Source: Fulvimonas sp. R45
GTDB lineage: Bacteria; Pseudomonadota; Gammaproteobacteria; Xanthomonadales; Rhodanobacteraceae
Direction: 5' to 3'
Length of the DNA: 64,000 nucleotides
NCBI RefSeq assembly: GCF_030504985.1
Contig: NZ_JASERU010000004.1
Location: forward strand, 124,001-188,000
Position 1 is the first letter of the stretch, and each line of letters starts with the position of its first letter. Of this stretch, positions 19,216 through 26,520 are shown piece by piece. Below the pieces are notes generated by a model, which ran no database searches, had not been told where the DNA came from, and worked only from the letters and a program-made list of their open reading frames with translations. A program made the position numbers and the translations under genes.

Positions 19216-20187
19216 ATGGAATTCCGCCTGATCGACCGCATCCGCGAACGTACCGCGCAGGGGCGCGAGGACGTGCGCCTGGGCATCGGCGACGACGCCG
19301 CGCTGCTGGCCGTGCCGCCCGGCATGGAACTGGCGGTGGCGGTGGACACCCTGGTCGAGGGCGTGCACTTCCCGGTGGGCACCGCGCCGGCCGACCTCGG
19401 CTGGAAGGCGCTGGCGGTGAACCTGTCCGACCTCGCCGCGATGGGCGCCACGCCGGCCTGGGCGCTGCTGGCGCTGACCCTGCCCGACACGCTGGCACCG
19501 GCGGCGCGCGAGGCCTTCGTGGACGGCTTCGCCGACGGCTTCGCCGCGCTGGCCGGGCCGCAGCGGCTGGCGCTGGTGGGCGGCGACACCACGCGCGGCC
19601 CGCTGGCGGCCAGCGTCACGGTGCACGGCTTCGTGCCGGCAGGACAGGCGCTGCTGCGCGCCGGCGCGCGGGCGGGCGACGCGGTGCTGGTCACCGGCAC
19701 GCTCGGCGACGCGGCGGCGGGCCTGGCGTCGTTGCAGCAACGCGCGACCGACCCGCGCGCGGCCGGGCTGGTCGAGCGGCTGAACCGGCCCACGCCGCGG
19801 CTGGCGGCCGGGCTGGCGCTGCGCGGCCGCGCCGGCGCCTGCATCGACGTGTCCGACGGCCTGCTCGCCGACCTCGGCCACGTCTGCGCGGCCAGCGGCG
19901 TGGGCGCGGAGATCGAGGCCGCGCTGCTGCCGCGCTCGCCCGCCATGCTGGGTCTGTTCGACGAGGACGCCGCGCTCGATTTCGCGCTGGCCGGCGGCGA
20001 CGACTACGAGTTGTGCTTCACCGTGCCTGCCCAGCGCGTGGCCGAGGTGCAGGCCGACCTGGCGCGGTCGGGCTGCGGCGCCACGCGCATCGGCCGCATT
20101 GTGGCCGGCGAGGGCGTGCGCGTGCGCGGCGCGGACGGCGCATGGCTGGAAACCGCGCGGCGCGGCTGGGATCATTTCGCCGCATGA
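19216..20187 (+). CDS. thiL: Thiamine-monophosphate kinase
   Basis: A 323-residue ThiL phosphorylating thiamine phosphate to the active diphosphate. The AIRS-like fold motifs are clear: GIGDDAALL near residue 24, VDTLVEGVHF, KALAVNLSDLAAMGATP, LVGGDTTRGP, and ACIDVSDGLLADLGH with the AGGDDYELCF block. The ATG at 19216 gives the conserved start; the longer upstream frame is not conserved. The stop overlaps the pgpA start (ATGA). Confidence 0.96.
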   Translation: MEFRLIDRIRERTAQGREDVRLGIGDDAALLAVPPGMELAVAVDTLVEGVHFPVGTAPADLGWKALAVNLSDLAAMGATPAWALLALTLPDTLAPAAREAFVDGFADGFAALAGPQRLALVGGDTTRGPLAASVTVHGFVPAGQALLRAGARAGDAVLVTGTLGDAAAGLASLQQRATDPRAAGLVERLNRPTPRLAAGLALRGRAGACIDVSDGLLADLGHVCAASGVGAEIEAALLPRSPAMLGLFDEDAALDFALAGGDDYELCFTVPAQRVAEVQADLARSGCGATRIGRIVAGEGVRVRGADGAWLETARRGWDHFAA

Positions 20188-20693
20188 ACGCCCCCGTCGA
20201 ACGCAGGAACATCACCGCCACGCAACGCCGCGCGCTGCTCGCCATGCCCGCCGGCTGGATCGCCTGCGGCCTCGGCTCCGGCCTGGCGCCGGTGGCGCAG
20301 GGCACCTTCGGCTCGCTGGCCGCGATCCTGCCGTGGCTGCTGCTGCGCGAACTGTCGCTGCCGCTCAACCTGCTGGTCATCGCGCTGGGCTTCGCGCTGG
20401 GCGTGTGGGCCTGCGAACTGGCCGGCCGCGCGCTGGGCGTGGACGACCACCGCGCGCTGGTGTGGGACGAGTTCGTCGGCCAGTGGATCGCGCTGCTGCC
20501 CGCGCTGCTGGCGCCGTGGTGGGCGGTCGCCGCCGGCTTCGCGCTGTTCCGCCTGTTCGACGTGTGGAAGCCGTGGCCGATCCGCGTGCTCGACCGCCGC
20601 CTCAAGGGTGGCCTGGGCGTGATGGCGGACGACGTGGTCGCCGGCGTGTTCGCCGCGGCGGTGCTGGCGATCGCGCTGCATTTGCTGCGCTGA
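20184..20693 (+). CDS. pgpA: Phosphatidylglycerophosphatase A
   Basis: A 169-residue inner-membrane phosphatase producing phosphatidylglycerol. PgpA motifs: GLGSGLAPVAQGTFGSLAA at residues 29-47, DDHRALVWDEFVGQWIAL, and FRLFDVWKPWPIRVLDRRLKGGLGVMADDVVAGVFAA. Three to four hydrophobic segments follow. The ATG sits inside the thiL stop (ATGA overlap), indicating translational coupling. It ends 6 bases from the stop of the convergent NAD-binding gene. Confidence 0.96.
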   Translation: MNAPVERRNITATQRRALLAMPAGWIACGLGSGLAPVAQGTFGSLAAILPWLLLRELSLPLNLLVIALGFALGVWACELAGRALGVDDHRALVWDEFVGQWIALLPALLAPWWAVAAGFALFRLFDVWKPWPIRVLDRRLKGGLGVMADDVVAGVFAAAVLAIALHLLR

Positions 20694-20698
20694 GGCCC

Positions 20699-21643
20699 CT
20701 ATTCCACGCAGCCGAGACCGCGCAGGGTGGTTTCGACGGCCTGCCGCAGCGGCGTATGCGGTTCCGCCCCGAGCCATGCGACCAGGCGGCGGTTGTCCAG
20801 TTGCAGCGGCTCGCGCCACAGGTAGCGCATCTCGCCCAGTTCGCGCATCAACACCACGAACGGCGCGGCCAATCGCGTCATCCACCACGGGAAGGCGCGC
20901 AGCGGCAGCGTGGCGTTGCCGCTGGCGTCGCGCACGGCGGCGAGCAGGGCGGCCTCGTCCACGTGGTGGCCGGCGAAGTGGAAACGGGCGAAGCGTTCGA
21001 GTTCGCCCTCGCGCTCCAGCAGCCGCGCCATCGTCTCGCCCACGTCGGGCAGGTAGGCCCACGCGTGGGGCAGGCCGCGGCGACCGGGATACAGCAAGGC
21101 GCGCACGCGGCGGCTCGGCTTGACCATGGCCGCGAACCAGTTGTTGCCCGCACGCGGGCCGAAGAAGTCGCCGCAGCGCAGGACCAGGCTGCGCACGTCG
21201 CTGGCCTCGGCCAGCCGCCGTTCCATCGCCGCGCGGATCGCGCCCTTGCGGGTCAGCGGCTGCTGGGGATCGTCCTCGGCGAGCAGGGGAAAGGCATCCG
21301 GGCCATAGTTGTAGACCGTGCCCGGCAGCACCAGGCGTGCCGCGTTGGCGCGGGCCGCGGCGAGGCTGTGGTCCAGCATCGGCAGCACCAGCTTGTCCCA
21401 GTCGCGGTAGCCCGGCGGGTTCACCGCGTGAACCAGCACGTCCACGCCGGCGGCGGCCCGCGCCACGTCGTCGGCGCGCATCGCGTCGCCTTCGCGCCAG
21501 GCGATGCGCGGATCGAGGCCGGGACGGGCGGCGTTGCGCACCAGCGCGCGCACCGCCCAGCCGCGCCGCAGCAGGGCCGCGGCGATCGCGCCGCCCGCGC
21601 CGCCGGTGGCGCCGAGGACCAGGGCTGTCTTCGAGGTGTTCAT
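20699..21643 (-). CDS. NAD(P)-binding Rossmann-fold protein (NmrA/extended SDR type)
   Basis: A 314-residue protein with an N-terminal GATGGAGGAIAAALLRRGWAVRALVR nucleotide-binding motif (GxxGxxG, residues 11-17), DVLVHAVNPPGY in the position of the atypical SDR active-site strand, and PGTVYNYGP. No clear YxxxK is visible (VYNYG at the Tyr position lacks the +4 Lys). It resembles the atypical extended SDRs with NmrA-like or epimerase-like folds. The ATG at 21641-21643 was preferred because the upstream extension reads through promoter-like DNA. It is divergent from a LysR gene, probably its regulator. Confidence 0.8.
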   Translation of the reverse strand: MNTSKTALVLGATGGAGGAIAAALLRRGWAVRALVRNAARPGLDPRIAWREGDAMRADDVARAAAGVDVLVHAVNPPGYRDWDKLVLPMLDHSLAAARANAARLVLPGTVYNYGPDAFPLLAEDDPQQPLTRKGAIRAAMERRLAEASDVRSLVLRCGDFFGPRAGNNWFAAMVKPSRRVRALLYPGRRGLPHAWAYLPDVGETMARLLEREGELERFARFHFAGHHVDEAALLAAVRDASGNATLPLRAFPWWMTRLAAPFVVLMRELGEMRYLWREPLQLDNRRLVAWLGAEPHTPLRQAVETTLRGLGCVE

Positions 21644-21687
21644 GGCCTTACTCGCTGGTTGGGTGGAGCCAGCTTGGCGTGGAACGG

Positions 21688-21727
21688 CATATTTGAAAAT
21701 TGCCCAACATCGAACATCTGCTATAAA
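21688..21727 (+). promoter_or_regulatory. Promoter of the LysR gene with a CATATTTGAA element, probably leaderless
   Basis: A -35-like TTGCCC (21700-21705) and a -10 TATAAA (21722-21727) with a 16-base spacer precede the LysR ATG at 21735. The transcript would begin on or next to the ATG, and no Shine-Dalgarno is present. Just upstream, CATATTTGAA (21688-21697) matches, in reverse, the two TTCAAATATG repeats in front of the GH29 gene. Confidence 0.6.
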
Positions 21728-21734
21728 CAAATGC

Positions 21735-22640
21735 ATGGATGCCGATGAGCCCGGCTGGGACCTCTATCGCTCCTTCCTCGCGGTGGCGAGCGAAGGCAGC
21801 CTGTCCGCGGCGGCGCGCATGCTGGACATGACCCAGCCCAGCCTGGGTCGGCACGTGCGGCAACTGGAGGCGGCCTTGGGCGTGGCCCTGTTCACGCGCT
21901 CGCCGCAGGGGCTGGCGCTGACCGACGTGGGCGCCGAACTGGCCGAACATGCGTGCGGCATGGCCGCCGCGTCGGCCGCGTTGCGGCGTGCGGCCTCGGG
22001 CAGCAGGCAGGCGGTGCGCGGCGTGGTGCGCATCACCTGCAGCGAGGTGATCGGCGGCGAGGTGCTGCCGGCGATGCTGGCCGACCTGCGCCGGCGGCAG
22101 CCGGGCATCGTGGTCGAGCTGTCGCTGTCCGACGCCGCCGAAGACATGCTGCGCAAGGACGCCGACATTGCCGTGCGCATGCTGCGCCCCGGCCAGTCCG
22201 CGCTGGTGGCGCGGCGCGTGGGCGCCATCGGGATCGGGCTGTACGCGCATCGGCGCTACCTCAAGGCGCACGGCACGCCGCGGGTGATGGCCGATCTGCA
22301 TGGTCACGCGCTGATCGGCTTCGACCGCGAGACGCCGGCCCTGCGCGCGATGCGCGGCCGCGTGCCGGGCGCGGAGGTGTTCGCGCGCCGCCACTTCGCG
22401 TTGCGCACCGACAGCGCGCTGGCGCAACTGGCCGCGCTGCGCGCCGGCTACGGCATCGGCGCATGCCAGCACGCGCTGGCCCGGCGCGAACGATCGCTGG
22501 TGCACGTGGTGCCTGCGTTCGCGCTGGATCTGGACACCTGGCTGGTGATGCACGAAGACCAGCGCGCGAACCTTCGCGTGCGACGGGTCTACGACCACCT
22601 GTTCGAGGCGCTGGCGGCCTATGCGGCCGAGGGCGCTTGA
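21735..22640 (+). CDS. LysR family transcriptional regulator
   Basis: A 301-residue LTTR. The HTH lies at about residues 8-65 (YRSFLAVASEGSLSAAARMLDMTQPSLGRHVRQLEAALGVALFTRSPQGLALT), followed by a linker helix and the effector domain (about 90-295) with CSEVIGGEVLPAMLADLRRRQPGIVVEL and DIAVRMLRP. The start ATG at 21735 gives MDADEPGWDLYRSF; a second ATG at 21731 is out of frame. It is divergent from the NAD(P)-binding gene and probably its regulator. Confidence 0.92.
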   Translation: MDADEPGWDLYRSFLAVASEGSLSAAARMLDMTQPSLGRHVRQLEAALGVALFTRSPQGLALTDVGAELAEHACGMAAASAALRRAASGSRQAVRGVVRITCSEVIGGEVLPAMLADLRRRQPGIVVELSLSDAAEDMLRKDADIAVRMLRPGQSALVARRVGAIGIGLYAHRRYLKAHGTPRVMADLHGHALIGFDRETPALRAMRGRVPGAEVFARRHFALRTDSALAQLAALRAGYGIGACQHALARRERSLVHVVPAFALDLDTWLVMHEDQRANLRVRRVYDHLFEALAAYAAEGA

Positions 22641-22647
22641 GGCGCGC

Positions 22648-24126
22648 TCATTTCTCGTCGTGCCCCGGCCCGTAGCGGCGATCCGGCCCGCGATACGCCG
22701 CCACGCGCGCGAGCCGCGGCGTGCCGTAGGCGAATTCCAGCAGCACGCGCAGCCTGCTCGTGCGCACCGGATCGAAGCGCGCGAGCTTCTTGTGGCCGAT
22801 CGTGGTGCCCCAGGCGAGCGGCTGCCAAGCGCCGCCGTCCCAGCGTTCCACGCGGTAGTTGGCGATGTTCTGGCCGAGGGCGATCGCCTCGCCGAGTTCC
22901 AGCGTGTCGAACTCGACCGCGCGGGGCAGCGCGATTTCCAGCCAGCCGTCGTGCGCGTCGGCGGCTGCGCTCCAGTGCGTGTCGGGGTTGGCGTCGAGCA
23001 CGGCCGGTGCGGCCTCGCCGCTGCTGGCACGCACCGTGGCGCCCTGCAGCAGGTCGGTGGCGAACAGCGCGGTGCGCTTCGCCGCGAAGCCCTGCAACGA
23101 GGCGATGTCCTCGGGGTCGAACAGGCCGTCGCGGTTCGGCGGCACGTTGAGCAGCAGCTTGCTGTTGCGCCCCACCGAGCTGAAGTACAACTCCATCAGC
23201 GCGTCGGGCGACTTGACCTCGCCGTCCTGTTCGGGATGCCAGAACCAGCCGGGACGGATCGACACGTCCGATTCGCCGGGGCGCCACGCGCTGCCGTGGG
23301 GATCGCCGTGGCCGAGCAGGCCGCCGACCCACGGGCGGTCGTAGCCGGGGTAGGGCACGCTGGCCGGGTCGATGCTGGACCAGCAGGTTTCGCCGGCCAC
23401 GCCTTTTTCGTCGCCGATCCAGCGCACGTCGGGGCCGGCGTCGGAGAACATCACCGCGTCGGGTTGCAGCCTGCGCACGGTGGCGTGGATGCGCGGCCAG
23501 TCGTAGGCCTGCCTGCGGCCGTTCGGGCCTTCGCCGTTGGCGCCGTCGAACCATACTTCCACGATCGGGCCGTAGCGTGTGAGCAGTTCGGTGAGCTGGG
23601 CGATGTAGTAGTCGTTGTAGGCCTCGCCGCTGCCGTAGGCCTTCGCGTTGCGATCCCATGGCGACAGGTACAGGCCCGCGCCCAGCCCCTCGGCATGGCA
23701 GGCGTCGGTGAATTCGCGCACCACGTCGCCGTGGCCGTCCTTCCACGGGCTGGATGCCACCGAGTGCTTCGTGGTGGCGGTGGGCCACAGGCAGAAGCCA
23801 TCGTGGTGCTTGGCGGTGAGGATCATGCTGCGGAAGCCGGCCTGCCTCGCCGTGCGCGCCCACTGCCGCGCGTCCAGCTTGCGCGGATCGAAAATCGCCG
23901 GCGACTCGGTGCCGTCGCCCCATTCCTTGCCGGTGAAGGTGTTCACCGTGAGGTGCACGAACATCGCCAGTTCCTCGCGTTGCCAGCGCAGTTGCTGCGG
24001 CGTGGGGCGCGGCCGTGGGCCGCCGGCGGGCAGGGACGCGGCGGTGGCGTGGTCGGGGCGTGGCAGGCCGAGCGCGCCCAGCGAGGCGACGGCCGAGCCG
24101 GCGAGCAGGAAGCGGCGACGGTCCAT
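22648..24126 (-). CDS. GH29 alpha-L-fucosidase with Tat-type signal and C-terminal discoidin-like domain
   Basis: A 492-residue secreted glycosidase. The N-terminus MDRRRFLLAGSAVASLGALG is a Tat-like signal (a single-Arg variant of the twin-Arg motif context DRRRFL). The GH29 barrel (about residues 45-355) has WREELAMFVHLTVNTFTG, ILTAKHHDGFCLWP, and the catalytic nucleophile Asp194 in VEVWFDGANGE; the LLLNVPPNRDG block closes the domain. The tail (about 375-485) resembles an F5/8 (CBM32-like) module. It removes alpha-L-fucose from glycans, complementing the GH92 enzyme at the window start. A promoter overlapping a direct repeat lies upstream. Confidence 0.92.
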   Translation of the reverse strand: MDRRRFLLAGSAVASLGALGLPRPDHATAASLPAGGPRPRPTPQQLRWQREELAMFVHLTVNTFTGKEWGDGTESPAIFDPRKLDARQWARTARQAGFRSMILTAKHHDGFCLWPTATTKHSVASSPWKDGHGDVVREFTDACHAEGLGAGLYLSPWDRNAKAYGSGEAYNDYYIAQLTELLTRYGPIVEVWFDGANGEGPNGRRQAYDWPRIHATVRRLQPDAVMFSDAGPDVRWIGDEKGVAGETCWSSIDPASVPYPGYDRPWVGGLLGHGDPHGSAWRPGESDVSIRPGWFWHPEQDGEVKSPDALMELYFSSVGRNSKLLLNVPPNRDGLFDPEDIASLQGFAAKRTALFATDLLQGATVRASSGEAAPAVLDANPDTHWSAAADAHDGWLEIALPRAVEFDTLELGEAIALGQNIANYRVERWDGGAWQPLAWGTTIGHKKLARFDPVRTSRLRVLLEFAYGTPRLARVAAYRGPDRRYGPGHDEK

Positions 24127-24167
24127 GCAGCGGTCCTCCGCGGTGGGTGTCATGCATCGGGACGACC

Positions 24168-24202
24168 ACTATATTCAAATATGTCGATAACGTTCAAATA
24201 TG
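24168..24202 (-). promoter_or_regulatory. GH29 promoter overlapped by a TTCAAATATG direct repeat
   Basis: Read on the minus strand, TTGAAC (24197-24192) and TATAGT (24173-24168) form -35 and -10 boxes with an 18-base spacer. Two direct copies of TTCAAATATG (plus strand, 24174-24183 and 24193-24202) are exactly 19 bases apart and cover the promoter, a layout expected for a repressor. The AT-rich island stands out in this GC-rich DNA. Confidence 0.65.
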
Positions 24203-24335
24203 ATCGAAGTGCTGCCGTCGCGGGAGGGTTCGCACGCGCGCGACGGAGCGGGCTTGCATTGGCCCGACGCGCCGACGCAGCATGCGGATGACCGGTCGAG
24301 CAGCCGGTCGCCACGACACGCAGATGGAGTTCCCC

Positions 24336-25304
24336 ATGCAATACCGTCGCCTCGGCCGCTCCGGCCTGCCACTTTCCGTCCTGTCCTTCGGCGCATGGGC
24401 CACGTTCGGCAAGAGCGTGGGCCGCTCGCTGGCGCGCGACATGCTGGCGCTGGCCTGGGACCGCGGGGTGAACTTCTTCGACAACGCCGAGACCTACGGC
24501 AACGGCGTGGCCGAGTCGCTGATGGGCGACGTGCTGGCCGACCTGCGCTTTCCGCGCGACAGCTGGTGCGTGTCCAGCAAGGTGTTCTTCGGCGCGCACG
24601 ACCATCCGAAGCCGACCCAGCGCGGGCTGTCGCGCAAGCACGTGATCGAGGCCTGCCACCAGGCGCTGCAGCGCCTGCGCGTGGACTACCTCGACCTCTA
24701 CTTCTGCCATCGTCCCGACCCGGACACGCCGGTCGAGGAAACCGTGGCGGCGATGGACCTGCTGGTGCGCCAGGGCAAGGTGCTGTACTGGGGCACCAGC
24801 GAATGGCCGGCGCAGGCGATCGACGAGGCGCACCGCGTGGCCAGGGAAAACCACCTCGCCGCGCCGGCGATGGAGCAACCGCAGTACAACCTGCTGCACC
24901 GCGAGCGGGTCGAGGTGGAATACGCCCCGCTGTACGAGGCCTACGGCATGGGCACCACGATCTGGTCGCCGCTGGCCTCGGGCCTGCTCAGCGGCAAGTA
25001 CGACGACGGCGTGCCCGCCGACTCGCGGCTGGCGCATCCCGACTACGCGTGGCTGCGCGAGAGCGTGCTGGGCGAGCAGGGCGAGCGCGTGGCGAAGGCG
25101 CGCCGGCTGCGGCCGGTCGCCGACGAACTGGGTTGCAGCACCGCGCAGCTGGCGATCGCCTGGTGCCTGCTCAACCCGCACGTCTCCACCGTGATGCTGG
25201 GCGCCAGCCGGCTGGAGCAGCTGGAGCACAACCTCGCCGCGCTGGAGATCTTGCCGAAGCTGGACGAAGGCGTGCAGCGGCGGATCATGCAGGCGGTGGG
25301 GTGA
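24336..25304 (+). CDS. Aldo/keto reductase (Kv beta-subunit-like)
   Basis: A 322-residue NADPH-dependent AKR. Motifs include NFFDNAETYGNGVAESLMG (catalytic Asp and Tyr of the DxxxxYG signature), SSKVFFG (catalytic Lys), LRVDYLDLYFCHRPDPDTP (His) and the WSPLASGLLSGKYDDG cofactor loop, the pattern of the Kv beta/YghZ-like branch. The ATG at 24336 is preferred for its GGAG spacing over in-frame ATGs at 24282 and 24324. It is divergent from the fucosidase gene; substrate is unknown (aldehydes or methylglyoxal in relatives). Confidence 0.9.
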   Translation: MQYRRLGRSGLPLSVLSFGAWATFGKSVGRSLARDMLALAWDRGVNFFDNAETYGNGVAESLMGDVLADLRFPRDSWCVSSKVFFGAHDHPKPTQRGLSRKHVIEACHQALQRLRVDYLDLYFCHRPDPDTPVEETVAAMDLLVRQGKVLYWGTSEWPAQAIDEAHRVARENHLAAPAMEQPQYNLLHRERVEVEYAPLYEAYGMGTTIWSPLASGLLSGKYDDGVPADSRLAHPDYAWLRESVLGEQGERVAKARRLRPVADELGCSTAQLAIAWCLLNPHVSTVMLGASRLEQLEHNLAALEILPKLDEGVQRRIMQAVG

Positions 25305-25320
25305 GATGCGGTCGGTATGG

Positions 25321-25350
25321 TTGACAGTCAAATGAGAATCATTATCATCA
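25321..25350 (+). promoter_or_regulatory. Fur-controlled promoter of hemP
   Basis: TTGACA (25321-25326) and TATCAT (25343-25348), 16 bases apart, are overlapped by AATGAGAATCATTATCA (25331-25347), a close match to the Fur box. Iron-replete Fur should repress the hemP unit. Confidence 0.88.
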
Positions 25351-25381
25351 ACTCCGCCCTTCATCGCCGCGGAGCCGAGCC

Positions 25382-25612
25382 ATGTCGCTGTCCACCACCC
25401 TCAGCCTTCCCGTCGAAGCGGCCGCGCTGCCGCGCCCGTTCCGCATCCTGTCGCTGAAGAAGCGGCCGGCCGGGGCGGCGCCCGCGCTGCCGGTGCAGCG
25501 GCTGAGCAGCCGCAGCCTGCTCGGTGACGCGCGCGAGCTGGTGATTGAGCATCAAGGCAGCGAGTACCACCTGCGCCTGACCCGCAACGACAAGCTGATC
25601 CTCACCAAGTAG
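25382..25612 (+). CDS. hemP: Hemin uptake protein HemP
   Basis: A 76-residue HemP-family protein. The conserved C-terminal module is SSRSLLGDARELVIEHQGSEYHLRLTRNDKLILTK (residues 42-76); the N-terminal 40 residues are variable. HemP proteins are small cytoplasmic factors required for heme-dependent growth, acting in some species as regulators of the heme receptor. The Fur box just upstream supports iron regulation. The start has a GGAG Shine-Dalgarno 8 bases upstream. Confidence 0.92.
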   Translation: MSLSTTLSLPVEAAALPRPFRILSLKKRPAGAAPALPVQRLSSRSLLGDARELVIEHQGSEYHLRLTRNDKLILTK

Positions 25613-25624
25613 CCGTTCCCCCCG

Positions 25625-25644
25625 GCCGGGCAGGGACGCCCGGC
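25625..25644 (+). terminator. Possible hairpin after hemP
   Basis: GCCGGGC (25625-25631) and GCCCGGC (25638-25644) form a perfect seven-pair stem 12 bases after the hemP stop. It lacks a real U-tract (ATTCT follows), so it may attenuate rather than terminate before the next gene. Confidence 0.4.
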
Positions 25645-25746
25645 ATTCTGCGCGCGGCGCGCCTCGCCTTTCCCGATCCGGCCCGCGCCGCCCCAGCGGC
25701 CGCAGCCGGACCGCCGCGGATTCCGTGCTTGCCCGAGGAGATCCCG

Positions 25747-26319
25747 ATGTTCGGCTGGCTGGCCACGCATTCCCGATCCGCATGCCGCTTCGCGGCGCCG
25801 ACGGTGCAGCGGCGTTGGTTGCGCGTGGCGCCGCCGCTGTTGGCCGAATGCCTGCCGCTGCTGGGCGACATGCTGTACGTGAGCGGCGCCGAGACGCACG
25901 CCTCACCGGACGTGCCGCCCGGCTGGCTGGCGGCGCGGCGCGAATTGTCGCCCTTGCTGCAGGCGCACTGGCTGGCCGTGGCCGGCTACGTGGGCGACGA
26001 CGGGCCGCGCGAGTGGCTGGAATGCCTGGACCGCCACGGCCGCCTGCGCGCGCGGCTGCACCTGTTGCCCGATACCGACTACCTCGCCTGGGACGCGTTG
26101 CCCGCCATCGGCGTGCCGGACGTTCCGCCGGTCCGCTGCGGCTGGCTGCCGTTCCGGCCGGCGTGGGCCTGCGCGTTGCGCCTGCGCGTGCGCCGCCTGG
26201 CCGGCCTGGATGTGCTGGACGCCACGTCAGCCGGGGCGTTGTCGGAACTGGGCCGCGACCTCGCCGGGCGCATCGCGCGGGCCGAGGCGGTGCCGCTGCA
26301 TTCCGCGTCGGCGGGCTGA
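25747..26319 (+). CDS. Hypothetical protein downstream of hemP
   Basis: A 190-residue protein I do not recognise. It is Trp- and Arg-rich with no membrane segment or signal peptide, and has an RWLRVAPPLLAECLPLLGDMLYVSG segment and an HLLPDTDYLAWDAL block. Composition is that of a real globular cytoplasmic protein. The ATG at 25747 has a CGAGGAG Shine-Dalgarno six bases upstream; a TTG at 25729 would add six residues. The location 134 bases after hemP suggests iron or heme metabolism, but this is only context. Confidence 0.6.
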   Translation: MFGWLATHSRSACRFAAPTVQRRWLRVAPPLLAECLPLLGDMLYVSGAETHASPDVPPGWLAARRELSPLLQAHWLAVAGYVGDDGPREWLECLDRHGRLRARLHLLPDTDYLAWDALPAIGVPDVPPVRCGWLPFRPAWACALRLRVRRLAGLDVLDATSAGALSELGRDLAGRIARAEAVPLHSASAG

Positions 26320-26342
26320 GCCGGAAGGCCGGCCACGGCCTT

Positions 26343-26412
26343 CGTCCGTCGCACGGACACGGACGTCCGCCTGTCCGAGCGAGTGTCCGCGGACGCCCTC
26401 CGCTGCGGACAC
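26343..26412. promoter_or_regulatory. Cluster of GTCCG/CGGAC elements: putative enhancer for the sigma-54 activator
   Basis: In 70 bases there are eight copies of (T/C)GTCCG or its complement, forming nested dyads: GTCCGT-CGC-ACGGAC (26344-26358), CGGACGTCCG (26360-26369), GTCCGCGGAC (26385-26394) and GTGTCCGC...GCGGACAC (26383-26390/26405-26412). They end about 50 bases upstream of the -24/-12 promoter, the normal distance for enhancer sites bound by NtrC-type regulators. Confidence 0.75.
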
Positions 26413-26461
26413 CCTCCTCGCAAACCCTTGATGCGGCGCGGCTTCGCAGCCAAGTCGCGGG

Positions 26462-26478
26462 TTGGCACGCGGCTTGCT
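26462..26478 (+). promoter_or_regulatory. Sigma-54 (-24/-12) promoter of the export locus
   Basis: TTGGCACGCGGCTTGCT fits the RpoN consensus TGGCACG-N4-TTGC(A/T) without a mismatch; GG at 26464-26465 and GC at 26476-26477 have the required spacing. Transcription would start near 26489, 32 bases before the MFP gene. A sigma-54-dependent regulator is encoded at the end of the same gene cluster. Confidence 0.92.
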
Positions 26479-26520
26479 GAAGCAGGGCAGGGCCGCACCG
26501 TATGCGGCAGGGACTGCACC

